Origin: Dehalococcoidia bacterium
GTDB lineage: Bacteria > Chloroflexota > Dehalococcoidia > UBA2979
DNA: 58,678 nt
Direction of reading: 5' to 3'
NCBI GenBank assembly: GCA_003599735.1
Contig: QZJI01000052.1
Location: forward strand, 1-58,678
The position numbers and the translations under genes are program-made. Under the pieces are notes generated by a model. It was not told the DNA's origin and made no database searches. It saw only the letters and a list, made by a program, of their open reading frames with translations. Shown piece by piece: positions 8,456-16,003 of the stretch; position 1 is the stretch's first letter; each line of letters starts with the position of its first letter.

Positions 8456-8520
8456 CCCGCCCGCGACAGATCGCCGGGCCCGCAAGGGCTCCAGCGCCGA
8501 GCGTAGGACTGGAGATTGCG

Positions 8521-9822
8521 ATGGCATCGCCCACCGCGACCTCTCCTGGGCAGCCGGGACTGCGTCGCACCCTCGGCCTCTGGCCGGTGACGATTTCCGG
8601 AGTCGGGATCGTATTGGGTGCAGGGATCTACGTGTTGGTGGGTGAGGCCTCGGCCGACGCGGGGAGCGCAACTTGGGTCGCGTTCTTGGCCGCCGCGGTA
8701 CTTGCGGCCGTGACTGGTTTCACCTTCGCCGAACTCGCCGGAATGTTCCCCGAGGCGGGTGCGAGCGCGGCTTACGCCGAAGAGGCGTTTGGGTCGCGCA
8801 CAGGCTTCATCACGGGCTGGCTGGACGTCACTGTCAACGTCGTGGGGGCGGGGGCGGTCGCCCTCGGCTTTGGCGGATACGCGGAAGACCTGTTCGGCTG
8901 GGATCAACGAGCAGTCGCGATCGCCTCGATCACCGTCTGCGGAGTCATCGTCTACGCCGGTATCCGCGAGACGGCTGGCCTTGCGATGCTGTTCGCGGTC
9001 ATCGAGGGCGGCGGACTGCTCATCGTCATCGCCGTCGGCCTGCCCGACCTGCCGCCGTCGCCCTTCTTCGACGTACCGCACGGCATGAAGGGGATCCTGG
9101 CCGCGACCGCGCTTGTCTTCTTCGCGTACGAAGGCTTCGAAGAGATGGTGTCGCTCTCGGAAGAGACAACAGATCCAACGTCGACTATCCCTCGTGCCGT
9201 CCTGCTAGCGGTCGGGATCACCTCGGTGTTTTACCTGACGGTAGCGATGGTTGCGACTGCGGTCGTCCCGTGGCAGGAACTTTCGGTATCTGCTGCGCCG
9301 CTCGCACTCGTCGTGCGCACCGCAGCCAATGACCGTCTGGCGGACGCGTTATCCGTGATCGCGTTGTTCGCCACGTTCAACACCGTGCTGCTCCTGCTCG
9401 CAACCGGCGCCAGGATCACCTATGGGATGGCACATCGACGTCTGCTCCCCCGCGTGCTGGGCGCAGTGTCCGGGCGCAGCACACCATGGGTCGCGACGCT
9501 CGTGCTCACGATAGTTGCCGCAGCATTTGTCCTGTCCGGGAACATCGCGTTTGTTGCGCAGGTCACCACGTTCGCCGTGTTCGGCCAGTTTCTCGCGGTC
9601 AATGCCGCCGTGATCGCGCTCCGGCGCTCCCACCGCGACCAGGTACGTCCGTTCGCCATCCGCGGGACGGTCGCCGGTGTCCCGGTCACCGCCGTGGTCG
9701 GCCTGGCCAGCACGCTGCTCTTCGCCGCGTTCATGGACCGCGATGCGTTGACCATCGGGGCGGTCGCGCTGGCGCTCGGGTTTGTCGTGTCACTGTTCAT
9801 GCTTCGCCAACGCGAGGTCTAA
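8521..9822 (+). CDS. APC superfamily amino acid permease
   Basis: A 433-residue integral membrane protein with about 12 hydrophobic segments. The first contains GVGIVLGAGIYVLVGEAS, the glycine-rich TM1 break where APC carriers bind the substrate amino and carboxyl groups. FTFAELAGMFPEAGASAAYAEEAFG matches the TM2-TM3 region. YEGFEEMVSLSEET in the TM6 area is typical of the APA/CAT branch. It likely imports amino acids or polyamines by proton coupling. It starts 65 bp after the universal stress protein gene on the same strand and may be in the same unit. Exact substrate is unknown. Confidence 0.88.
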   Translation: MASPTATSPGQPGLRRTLGLWPVTISGVGIVLGAGIYVLVGEASADAGSATWVAFLAAAVLAAVTGFTFAELAGMFPEAGASAAYAEEAFGSRTGFITGWLDVTVNVVGAGAVALGFGGYAEDLFGWDQRAVAIASITVCGVIVYAGIRETAGLAMLFAVIEGGGLLIVIAVGLPDLPPSPFFDVPHGMKGILAATALVFFAYEGFEEMVSLSEETTDPTSTIPRAVLLAVGITSVFYLTVAMVATAVVPWQELSVSAAPLALVVRTAANDRLADALSVIALFATFNTVLLLLATGARITYGMAHRRLLPRVLGAVSGRSTPWVATLVLTIVAAAFVLSGNIAFVAQVTTFAVFGQFLAVNAAVIALRRSHRDQVRPFAIRGTVAGVPVTAVVGLASTLLFAAFMDRDALTIGAVALALGFVVSLFMLRQREV

Positions 9823-9829
9823 GCCCCGC

Positions 9830-11179
9830 CTACCGCGCGAGTAACCCCAGGTCGCGCAGCTTCGCATCGACGATCGACCCCAGCGTTGGTTCTCCTGCGT
9901 CCGCGAATTCGTAGCGGGCGCGCAGGATCGGCTGCGGCACATGGACGAGCGCGGCGAGGTCGATCGGCGTGCCAGAGATGACGAAGTCCACCGGAGACGC
10001 CGCGATACTGCGCTCAAGCGCAGCCAGTTGCGACGGCCCGTACCCCAGCGCGGGCAAGACGGACTTCACATGCGGATAGCGCCTCAGCACCGCCTGGATC
10101 TCCTCGTCGACGTACGGCAACGGGTCCACGACCAACGCACCCGCTTCGACCGCCGCCGAGTATCCCGCGCCGAATGGCAGACCACCGTGCGTCAGTGTGG
10201 GGCCATCGTCCACCACCAATACGCGCCGACCCCTGACCTGCTCAGCTGAATCCAGCGTCACTGGCGAGGCCGCGCGCACCACCGCCGCGCGCGAGTTGAG
10301 CGCGCGCGCCCTGATCTCGGTCTCTACCACCTGCTCGTCGGAGGCCGCATTCACCTTCGCGAGCACCACCACGTCCGCCATCCGCAGCGTGGCCTCGCCG
10401 GGGTGATAGGCCGCCGCATCCGCTGACCGCAACGTGTCGGTCAGGACGATGTGCAGATCCGGCCGGTAGAACGGGAAGTCGTTGTTCCCGCCATCCCAGA
10501 CAATGACGTCCGCCTCACGCTCGGCTTGCGCCAGCACCTCGGCATAGTCCACGCCCGCGAACACCACCGACCCAGCGGCGATATGCGGTTCGTACTCTTC
10601 GCGCTCCTCGATGGTGCATTCGGCGACATCGAGGTCTTCGCGGGACGCGAAGCGCTGCGACCGCTGACGTTCAAGGTCCCCATACGGCATCGGGTGGCGC
10701 ACCACGGCCACGCGCAAGCCAGTGGCGCGGAGGTGGCGGCTGAGCCAGCGGGCGGTCTGAGACTTTCCGCAACCAGTCCTCGTCGCCGAAATCGCGATCA
10801 CGGGACAGGCTGCCACGAGCATCGTGGCGCCCGGCCCCAGGATCCGGAAGTCGGCCCCCATCGCCAACGCGCGTGACCCGGCGTGCATGACCGTTTCATG
10901 CCGCACATCGCTATATGCAAAGACCACCTCGTCCACCTGCTCGCGCCGGCAGATTGCTTCGAGTTCAGTTTCTTCTTCGATCGCGATGCCGTCCGGATAC
11001 AGCGGGCCAGCGAGAGAGGCCGGGTAACGCCGTCCGGCGATCCCGGGAATCTGCGTGGCGGTGAACGCCACCACTCGCACCGTCGGGTCAGCACGAAAGA
11101 CGACGTTGAAGTTATGGAAATCCCGGCCGGCCGCACCCATGATCACGACGCGGCGCGGGACACCTCGGCTGTCGGCCAC
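9830..11179 (-). CDS. P-loop protein related to cyclic 2,3-diphosphoglycerate synthetase (COG2403-like)
   Basis: A 449-residue protein that opens with a Rossmann-like VVIMGAAGRDFHNFN. A P-loop (ATRTGCGKSQTARWL) sits near residues 132-146. In the second half DVIVWDGGNNDFPF and MADVVVLAKVN form Walker B- and NKxD-like segments of a SIMIBI-class fold. These match predicted GTPases or ATPases annotated as cyclic 2,3-diphosphoglycerate synthetase-like, known biochemically from methanogens. GTG 11179 was chosen: GAGAGG precedes it and the protein then starts just before the conserved strand. It lies next to an APC permease (convergent, 7 bp) and downstream of an MFS gene. A bacterial role is not established. 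Confidence 0.75.
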   Translation of the reverse strand: MADSRGVPRRVVIMGAAGRDFHNFNVVFRADPTVRVVAFTATQIPGIAGRRYPASLAGPLYPDGIAIEEETELEAICRREQVDEVVFAYSDVRHETVMHAGSRALAMGADFRILGPGATMLVAACPVIAISATRTGCGKSQTARWLSRHLRATGLRVAVVRHPMPYGDLERQRSQRFASREDLDVAECTIEEREEYEPHIAAGSVVFAGVDYAEVLAQAEREADVIVWDGGNNDFPFYRPDLHIVLTDTLRSADAAAYHPGEATLRMADVVVLAKVNAASDEQVVETEIRARALNSRAAVVRAASPVTLDSAEQVRGRRVLVVDDGPTLTHGGLPFGAGYSAAVEAGALVVDPLPYVDEEIQAVLRRYPHVKSVLPALGYGPSQLAALERSIAASPVDFVISGTPIDLAALVHVPQPILRARYEFADAGEPTLGSIVDAKLRDLGLLAR

Positions 11180-11241
11180 GGCTCGGCTACCTCTCGCTGA
11201 CGGACGGCATCGCCACGATAGAGGTGTACTCGCCGCCACGC

Positions 11242-12525
11242 TCAGCGGACAGGCCCCTTTGTCTCCGCGTGGGCACGGTGTGCCGGAAGGCGTTCAGCCC
11301 ACCGTACGGAGAACAACAGCACCGCTGAGAGTCCGAAGCCGAAGGTGTACAACCAGTAGGGAATCGAATACGACCCGGTAAGGTCGAAGAGAAACGCGCC
11401 ACCGATCGACCCCGCCAGCTGCCCTACAAATGCCACCATCGCCACGCTGCCGCTGACCGCGCCGAAGTGCCGGACGCCGAACACGTGAGTGATAAACAGC
11501 GGTTCCAGCATCGGTCCGAACGCCCCACCAACACCCCACAACACCACGAAGATGGCGATGCCAGGGGTGTCCGTGTTGATGAGCAGCACGGCGAGGGCGA
11601 CCCCCTGCGAGATCGCCACCGCCACTCCCACCGGGTACGGCGATCTGTACCTGGACAGGGTCATCCCGAGTGGCAACCGTGCGACTGTGCGGACCAGCGA
11701 ACTCACCGCAAAGATGGCGGCCCCGGCCTGCACGCCCCGGCTACGGAAGAAGTCGATGCCTAGGTTCGTGACCGATCCCTGGCCCATGAAGAAAAGCATC
11801 AGGCCCACACCCAACAGCCAGAACGCCGTGCTGCGCAGCGCCTCGCTGGCCGTGAACCCCCAGTCGTCTTCCGCGGCAAGCAGATGCCGCCCGCGGTCGC
11901 TCCTGCCCACGCTCGGCTCCAGGCCGAGATCTGCCGGGCGATCCCGGACCAGGAACAACGCCGTCAGACCCTGCACCACCAGGATCGTGATAGCGGTGAT
12001 CTGCATTGTGAACGACCAGCTCGTGCCCCTCTGCACACTCGCCAGCAGCGGCAACATCGTCGCGCCGCCAAGACTGAAGCCAATGGTGACCACGCCAATC
12101 GCAGATTGACGCTGACGCCCGTCGAACCAGCGTGTCATCAACCAGTTGAACGGGATCGGCTGCGAGAACCCACGGACGAGACCGACCAACGACCACCCGA
12201 GAAACAGCACCAGCAACCCGTCCGCCAACGAGGTGACAACAAGCGCGGCCGGAAGGAGGACGGCGCCCAGCAACAGAGGCCCCCGCGATCCGTGTCGGTC
12301 GATATACCGACCGACGAACGGGCCGACAAGCGCGGAGACCGCCTGGCCTGCCATGAACGCGGTCACCACAGGCGTGCGGGCCACGCCGAAATCGTCGGCG
12401 ATCGCTGGAATCCAGAGGCCCACGGCCCAGAACGTAGCCATGTTCGAGACGGTGTTGTTGATGACGGCGGCGCAGACGAGGAGCCAGCCATAGTGCACCG
12501 GCAGGCGGTGCGCGATCGCCCTCAT
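11242..12525 (-). CDS. MFS transporter
   Basis: A 427-residue protein with 12 predicted membrane helices. MFS marks include GRYIDRHGSRGP in the loop between TM2 and TM3 (the GxxxDRxGRR motif A) and the related RLPLGMTLSRYRSP in the second half. RWFDGRQRQSAIGVVTIGFSLGG resembles the oxalate/formate antiporter and monocarboxylate branch. It probably exchanges or imports an organic acid. The ATG at 12525 has GCAGGGGG just upstream. It shares its direction with the P-loop gene 62 bp downstream, so they may form one unit. Confidence 0.85.
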   Translation of the reverse strand: MRAIAHRLPVHYGWLLVCAAVINNTVSNMATFWAVGLWIPAIADDFGVARTPVVTAFMAGQAVSALVGPFVGRYIDRHGSRGPLLLGAVLLPAALVVTSLADGLLVLFLGWSLVGLVRGFSQPIPFNWLMTRWFDGRQRQSAIGVVTIGFSLGGATMLPLLASVQRGTSWSFTMQITAITILVVQGLTALFLVRDRPADLGLEPSVGRSDRGRHLLAAEDDWGFTASEALRSTAFWLLGVGLMLFFMGQGSVTNLGIDFFRSRGVQAGAAIFAVSSLVRTVARLPLGMTLSRYRSPYPVGVAVAISQGVALAVLLINTDTPGIAIFVVLWGVGGAFGPMLEPLFITHVFGVRHFGAVSGSVAMVAFVGQLAGSIGGAFLFDLTGSYSIPYWLYTFGFGLSAVLLFSVRWAERLPAHRAHAETKGPVR

Positions 12526-12699
12526 GGGTGCCCCCTGCCGGTCTCAAACACGGCCGGCGGCGTACCAGCCGGCGGAAGCGGCACGTTAGCATTCGGACCG
12601 CATACGGACTGACCGGCAACTGTCTCGGCCTACCGCACCCCGGCCTGAGTTCATGGCAAAGTCCCCCAGTTTGTGCAGAAATGAACTATTTGCACCTTG

Positions 12700-12729
12700 T
12701 TTACAGCATACGCATACACCTTGTATGCT
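12700..12729 (+). promoter_or_regulatory. Promoter overlapped by an inverted repeat, upstream of the diiron gene cluster
   Basis: TTTACA (12700-12705) and TATGCT (12724-12729) are separated by 18 bp and form a plausible sigma-70-type promoter. A perfect 7-bp inverted repeat, AGCATAC (12705-12711) and GTATGCT (12723-12729), covers the spacer and the -10 box, so a bound dimeric repressor would block it. A direct repeat CACCTTGT occurs at 12693-12700 and 12717-12724. The local sequence is AT-richer than its surroundings. A 65-nt leader would precede the ATG at 12795. Confidence 0.55.
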
Positions 12730-12794
12730 CCCGCAGATGAGGGGCGCGATGGCGGCCATGGGTTGCCGCACGCAGAAGACTTGCGAGGGACACG

Positions 12795-13919
12795 ATGGCC
12801 ACTGAGGCGAGGCCCGAGAAGTACATCACCACTTTTCAGCAGTTGATGGAGGAAGGCCGCAAGAACGGCTACCGCCTCGACTGGCTGCTCCCGCGCGAAA
12901 CGTTTGGCGCGCGGCTGGACTCGACCCCGGAGGCAGGCGGCCTGCTGCTGCAGGACATCGACCGCGGTCCGTTCGCGGAAATCCCAGACTGGTCCGACAA
13001 CATGACCGGACGTCCTCGTGGCTCGCTCACGCGGGCGAACGCGGCGCGTGTCGGGAACTACTCCGTCCGCACGAAGGCCGACATCTGGCTGAAGAACGCC
13101 TCGCAGCTGTACGAAGAGGCTGTGCAGCGCCAGTGGTCCTCCGCGGTGGACGTCCCTTGGGAGACGATGGAGGAGCTGCCGGACGACATCGAGCGCGCCG
13201 AGTGCCAGCTCGCCACGTTCCTCACGGAGGTGGAGTTCGTAGCAGGCGACGTCCCGGGCAAGTGGATCTCTGAGACCACCCCGGACTACTACGAGCCGCG
13301 GATGTTCTTGATCTCTCAGATCATGGACGAGGCGCGCCACATGGATGTCTTCCGCAAACGCGCCTTCGCCAACGGCGGCGGCCTGATGTCGCAGACAACG
13401 AATGTCGCCCTCTCTGGTGGCGCCATCGACTCTGCGCGCGACTTCACGGAGATGTCCGCCCGCCTCCACATCTCCGGCGAGGGCCTGGTGCTCTCGATCT
13501 TCCGGATGGGCGAGCGCATGTCCTACAACGAAGCGGAGAAGGCGATCTACCGGTTGGCCGCCTCCGACGAGTCACGGCACGTCGCCTTCGGCGTGATGCA
13601 CCTCCAGTACCTCTCGCAGACCGACCCGAAGCGCAAGGAAGAAATCCATTCCTACTTGGACGAGATCGAGATGGGCCTGGTCGCCGGCACTGGTGGACAG
13701 AACCCGGCTCAGCGTGGGACGCCGTCCAACGCGGCACTAGCGATTCTGCTCGGCGGTGGTTCCGACCCGGCCTCGATGATGGAAGGCGAGCAGATCGCGC
13801 TCGCCGTCCGACAGCGGCAGGTCAAAGAGTACGTCCAGCGCGTAAAGGTAGCTGGCCTCGGCGAGCGGTTCGAGAATGGCCGCGCGAACGCCACGCTCGC
13901 CGCGTACGTCTCGGCCTAA
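12795..13919 (+). CDS. Diiron ferritin-like protein, putative catalytic oxygenase/oxidase subunit
   Basis: A 374-residue helical protein. Two copies of the carboxylate-bridged diiron pattern are visible: Glu145 then DEARH (Glu179, His182), and Glu229 then DESRH (Glu259, His262). Spacings of 32 and 28 residues between the lone Glu and each DEXRH fit the (D/E)X28-37DEXRH doublet of bacterial multicomponent monooxygenase large subunits. The chain is shorter than those (about 500). Such sites activate O2 to hydroxylate or desaturate a substrate. GAGGG precedes the ATG at 12795. It is the first gene of a four-gene unit with a ligand-poor paralogue, a zinc ribbon and an SCP2-like protein. Alternatives are an R2lox-like oxidase or an AurF-like N-oxygenase. 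No substrate is known to me. Confidence 0.75.
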   Translation: MATEARPEKYITTFQQLMEEGRKNGYRLDWLLPRETFGARLDSTPEAGGLLLQDIDRGPFAEIPDWSDNMTGRPRGSLTRANAARVGNYSVRTKADIWLKNASQLYEEAVQRQWSSAVDVPWETMEELPDDIERAECQLATFLTEVEFVAGDVPGKWISETTPDYYEPRMFLISQIMDEARHMDVFRKRAFANGGGLMSQTTNVALSGGAIDSARDFTEMSARLHISGEGLVLSIFRMGERMSYNEAEKAIYRLAASDESRHVAFGVMHLQYLSQTDPKRKEEIHSYLDEIEMGLVAGTGGQNPAQRGTPSNAALAILLGGGSDPASMMEGEQIALAVRQRQVKEYVQRVKVAGLGERFENGRANATLAAYVSA

Positions 13920-13937
13920 CAGCATCATCGTTCCACT

Positions 13938-13964
13938 GGATGCGCGGCGTCTTGCCGCGCATCC
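13938..13964 (+). other. Intergenic hairpin between the two ferritin-like genes
   Basis: Arms 13938-13948 and 13954-13964 (GGATGCGCGGC/GCCGCGCATCC) form a perfect 11-bp stem with loop GTCTT. No T-tract follows. A second small hairpin (13984-13989 with 13993-13998, GACGCC/GGCGTC) lies just before the GGAGG ribosome site of the next gene. These may protect the upstream mRNA end or attenuate read-through, setting the ratio of the two subunits. Confidence 0.6.
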
Positions 13965-14010
13965 GCCCTCGTTCCCCTGCATCGACGCCTGAGGCGTCAC
14001 CGGAGGCCCC

Positions 14011-15117
14011 ATGGTCCAGCAGCAGAACCAGCAGGCCAGCGTCAGGCGCGATTTGGACGGCAACCTCGTCCCGGAATTACCCGACCTTTCGTGGATGGAC
14101 AAGACGCTCGGCTGGGGCATCAAAGCCCGTGTCGAACCGTTCGGCGGTGGCATGACCGTGGATGCCCTCAACGTCGGCGTCTACGCCGAGGTGCCAGACC
14201 ACATCCCGTTCCGCAACCGTCTCCCGCGTGGGGCCTACCCCGCACCGGGCGCGGGCTCCATCGGCGGCTACTATCTGCAGGACAAACACGAGCAGTGGGC
14301 CGACTGCGCCGGCCTGCTGTACGAAGAGGCCATCTCCCGCCGTTGGTCGACCGCCACGGACATCCCCTGGGACACCGCCTGCGGGTTGCCGGATGACGTG
14401 GAGCTGGCGATCTGCCAGCTGGCCACGGAACTCTCACAGCACGCCTCCGTGGAGACCGAGGTCATCTCCGGCTGGCTTCAGAACCTGAGCCCCGGCTACC
14501 ACGAGGTCAAGCTCTTCCTCTCCACGGCCACGTATGACTCCGCGCGTATGTTCGAAGGCTACCGAAAGCGCGCGATGATCAACGGTGGCGGCATGATGCT
14601 GGAGAGTCCCGGCGGCATGAACCGCGCGATCATGGAGACGTACGCCGGGTGGTCACAGACCGTCCTTGGCATGTGGTTCATCCGGAACGCGCTGGACACC
14701 ACCATCCTGCGCTACCTCGCGGCCTACGGGCCGACAGAAGCCGACCGCACGCTGGCGGCACGGCTCATCCCCGACCGGATGCGGGCCGCGGCCTACGCCA
14801 CAGACCACATCCGCTTCGCGATCTCAAAGAAGCCGGAGCTGCCCATCGGGTTCCAGGTCTGGCTGAACGGTGTCGAATTCGCCCAGGCACGTGACCTCCG
14901 TGACCCCGTACTGACGGAGTCGCTCGCGATCATCTTCGGACGCGGCGTCGCCGGGATGGATGCTGGCATGCAGATCGTGCGGCGGTTGCTCCAGGACTTC
15001 GTGAAGACTTACCTGTCCCGCTGCAAGCAGGCGAACCTGGACCGCAGCAAGTCGCTGACGGGGCCATTCCAGATGCTGCTTGCCGGTGCGGCCGCCCCGC
15101 CGCGGCCGCAGGCGTAG
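14011..15117 (+). CDS. Ferritin-like paralogue lacking diiron ligands, putative structural subunit
   Basis: A 368-residue protein clearly paralogous to the gene before it. Both share LYEEA, a W-S-x-A-x-D-x-PW stretch, LPDD, ICQLAT/ECQLAT and FEGYRKRAMINGGGM/FRKRAFANGGGL. Aligned at these anchors, the diiron residues are replaced: Glu145 by Gln143, Glu179 by Ser177, His182 by Met180, Glu229 by a hydrophobic residue near 221 and Glu259 by Ala263. Only the second His (262) is kept, as His266. This recalls the non-catalytic beta subunits of multicomponent monooxygenases, which pair with the metal-bearing alpha subunit. GGAGG at 14002-14006 precedes ATG 14011. I infer an alpha-beta complex. Confidence 0.72.
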   Translation: MVQQQNQQASVRRDLDGNLVPELPDLSWMDKTLGWGIKARVEPFGGGMTVDALNVGVYAEVPDHIPFRNRLPRGAYPAPGAGSIGGYYLQDKHEQWADCAGLLYEEAISRRWSTATDIPWDTACGLPDDVELAICQLATELSQHASVETEVISGWLQNLSPGYHEVKLFLSTATYDSARMFEGYRKRAMINGGGMMLESPGGMNRAIMETYAGWSQTVLGMWFIRNALDTTILRYLAAYGPTEADRTLAARLIPDRMRAAAYATDHIRFAISKKPELPIGFQVWLNGVEFAQARDLRDPVLTESLAIIFGRGVAGMDAGMQIVRRLLQDFVKTYLSRCKQANLDRSKSLTGPFQMLLAGAAAPPRPQA

Positions 15118-15137
15118 CACGAGGCTAGGGAGACAGC

Positions 15138-15437
15138 GTGCCGCTCTATACCTACCGCTGTGACGCCTGCGGGGCCATCTTCGAGGCGCTCGTACGCCCC
15201 GGGAAGGCTGAACCGGCAGCGTGCCAGATCTGCCAGACGGCAGCGATCAAGCGGCAACCCTCGGCGTTCGCCGTCACGCACAGCGAGGTGGACGCGCTCC
15301 GCTCGCTGGACCCGATGTACAAGCGGATGGTGGAAGACCAGATGGCGCGGACGCCGGACGCGGAGCCGATGCGCCACCTCAACAAGTTGACGCCGTTCAG
15401 CGCGGCGCAGGACCCGGGCCCCCCGATCGATTTCTAG
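15138..15437 (+). CDS. FmdB-type zinc ribbon protein
   Basis: A 99-residue protein starting at GTG 15138, preceded by AGGGAG. The N-terminal 40 residues are a zinc ribbon with Cys8, Cys11, Cys29 and Cys32, in the pattern LYTYRCDACGAIFEALV typical of the FmdB/CxxC_CxxC_SSSS regulatory family. The C-terminal 55 residues are acidic, Pro-rich at the end and without a recognised domain (SLDPMYKRMVEDQMAR region helical). Its position between the ligand-poor ferritin-like subunit (20 bp) and the SCP2-like gene suggests a small accessory or assembly protein of that complex. A transcription-regulatory role, as proposed for FmdB, cannot be excluded. Confidence 0.75.
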   Translation: MPLYTYRCDACGAIFEALVRPGKAEPAACQICQTAAIKRQPSAFAVTHSEVDALRSLDPMYKRMVEDQMARTPDAEPMRHLNKLTPFSAAQDPGPPIDF

Positions 15438-15475
15438 TCGCGGTGCTCCCGCGGCAACAGAGGAAAAGGACTGAC

Positions 15476-15922
15476 ATGGCCGACATCGAGTTCCCGTCCG
15501 TCGAGTGGTTCCAGGCGCTCGCCGACATTACCAAGGAAGATCCGACCTACCGGAAGTTCGGCCGGCTCAACGCCGTCATCGTCTTCAAGTGCGGCGACAA
15601 GCACATCAGCACCAACTTCGACGTGCTGAACATCCACGAGATCCGTGAGGTGGGCGAGAACGCCCGCCGTGACGCCGATTTCGTCATCGAGATGGAGCCC
15701 GACGTCTGGCGCGGGATGTTGGACGATATCAAGAAGAACGGTCACGCGTCCCTCGACTGGACGCTGAACACGCTCGACCTGCGGTTCGACGAACCGATCC
15801 ACCGCAACGAATTGCAAGACGGCTTCAAGGCGGACATGTTCTTCCGCTATAACCCCAGCCTGCAGGCGTTCTTCGATAACGCCGCGAAGATCCCCACGAA
15901 GTTCGTCGCGCCCGTCGCGTAG
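15476..15922 (+). CDS. SCP2 sterol-carrier-like domain protein
   Basis: A 148-residue single-domain protein. The order of strands and helices and the sequences VDxFKCGDKHISTNFDV, DADFVIEMEPDVWRGML and DLRFDEPIHRNELQDGFKADMFFRY resemble the SCP-2 lipid-transfer fold, including a run of strands, a central helix binding pocket and a last helix. SCP2 domains hold fatty acyl-CoA, sterols or other hydrophobic ligands in the cytosol. AGGAAAAGGA precedes ATG 15476. As the last gene of the diiron cluster it is a good candidate for presenting a hydrophobic substrate to the enzyme. The assignment is by pattern only. Confidence 0.65.
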   Translation: MADIEFPSVEWFQALADITKEDPTYRKFGRLNAVIVFKCGDKHISTNFDVLNIHEIREVGENARRDADFVIEMEPDVWRGMLDDIKKNGHASLDWTLNTLDLRFDEPIHRNELQDGFKADMFFRYNPSLQAFFDNAAKIPTKFVAPVA

Positions 15923-15957
15923 CCCGGCCCGCAGTATCGAGCCTGCGCGTCGCACGA

Positions 15958-15982
15958 AGAGGCCGCCCGATGGGCGGCCTCT
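15958..15982 (+). terminator. Hairpin terminator of the diiron cluster
   Basis: Arms AGAGGCCGCCC (15958-15968) and GGGCGGCCTCT (15972-15982) are perfect over 11 bp with a 3-nt loop (GAT), followed by CGTCTAT. It lies 36 bp after the SCP2-like stop and between convergent units, so it can also act on the minus strand. Confidence 0.75.
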
Positions 15983-16003
15983 CGTCTATGCCCGTGCGAT
16001 CCC

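Noticed and set aside
15138..15437. The zinc-ribbon protein as a rubredoxin supplying electrons to the diiron protein.
   Set aside because: Cysteine spacing CxxC-x17-CxxC is near that of zinc ribbons, and the rubredoxin CxxCG...CPxCG pattern with its conserved aromatic core is not met.
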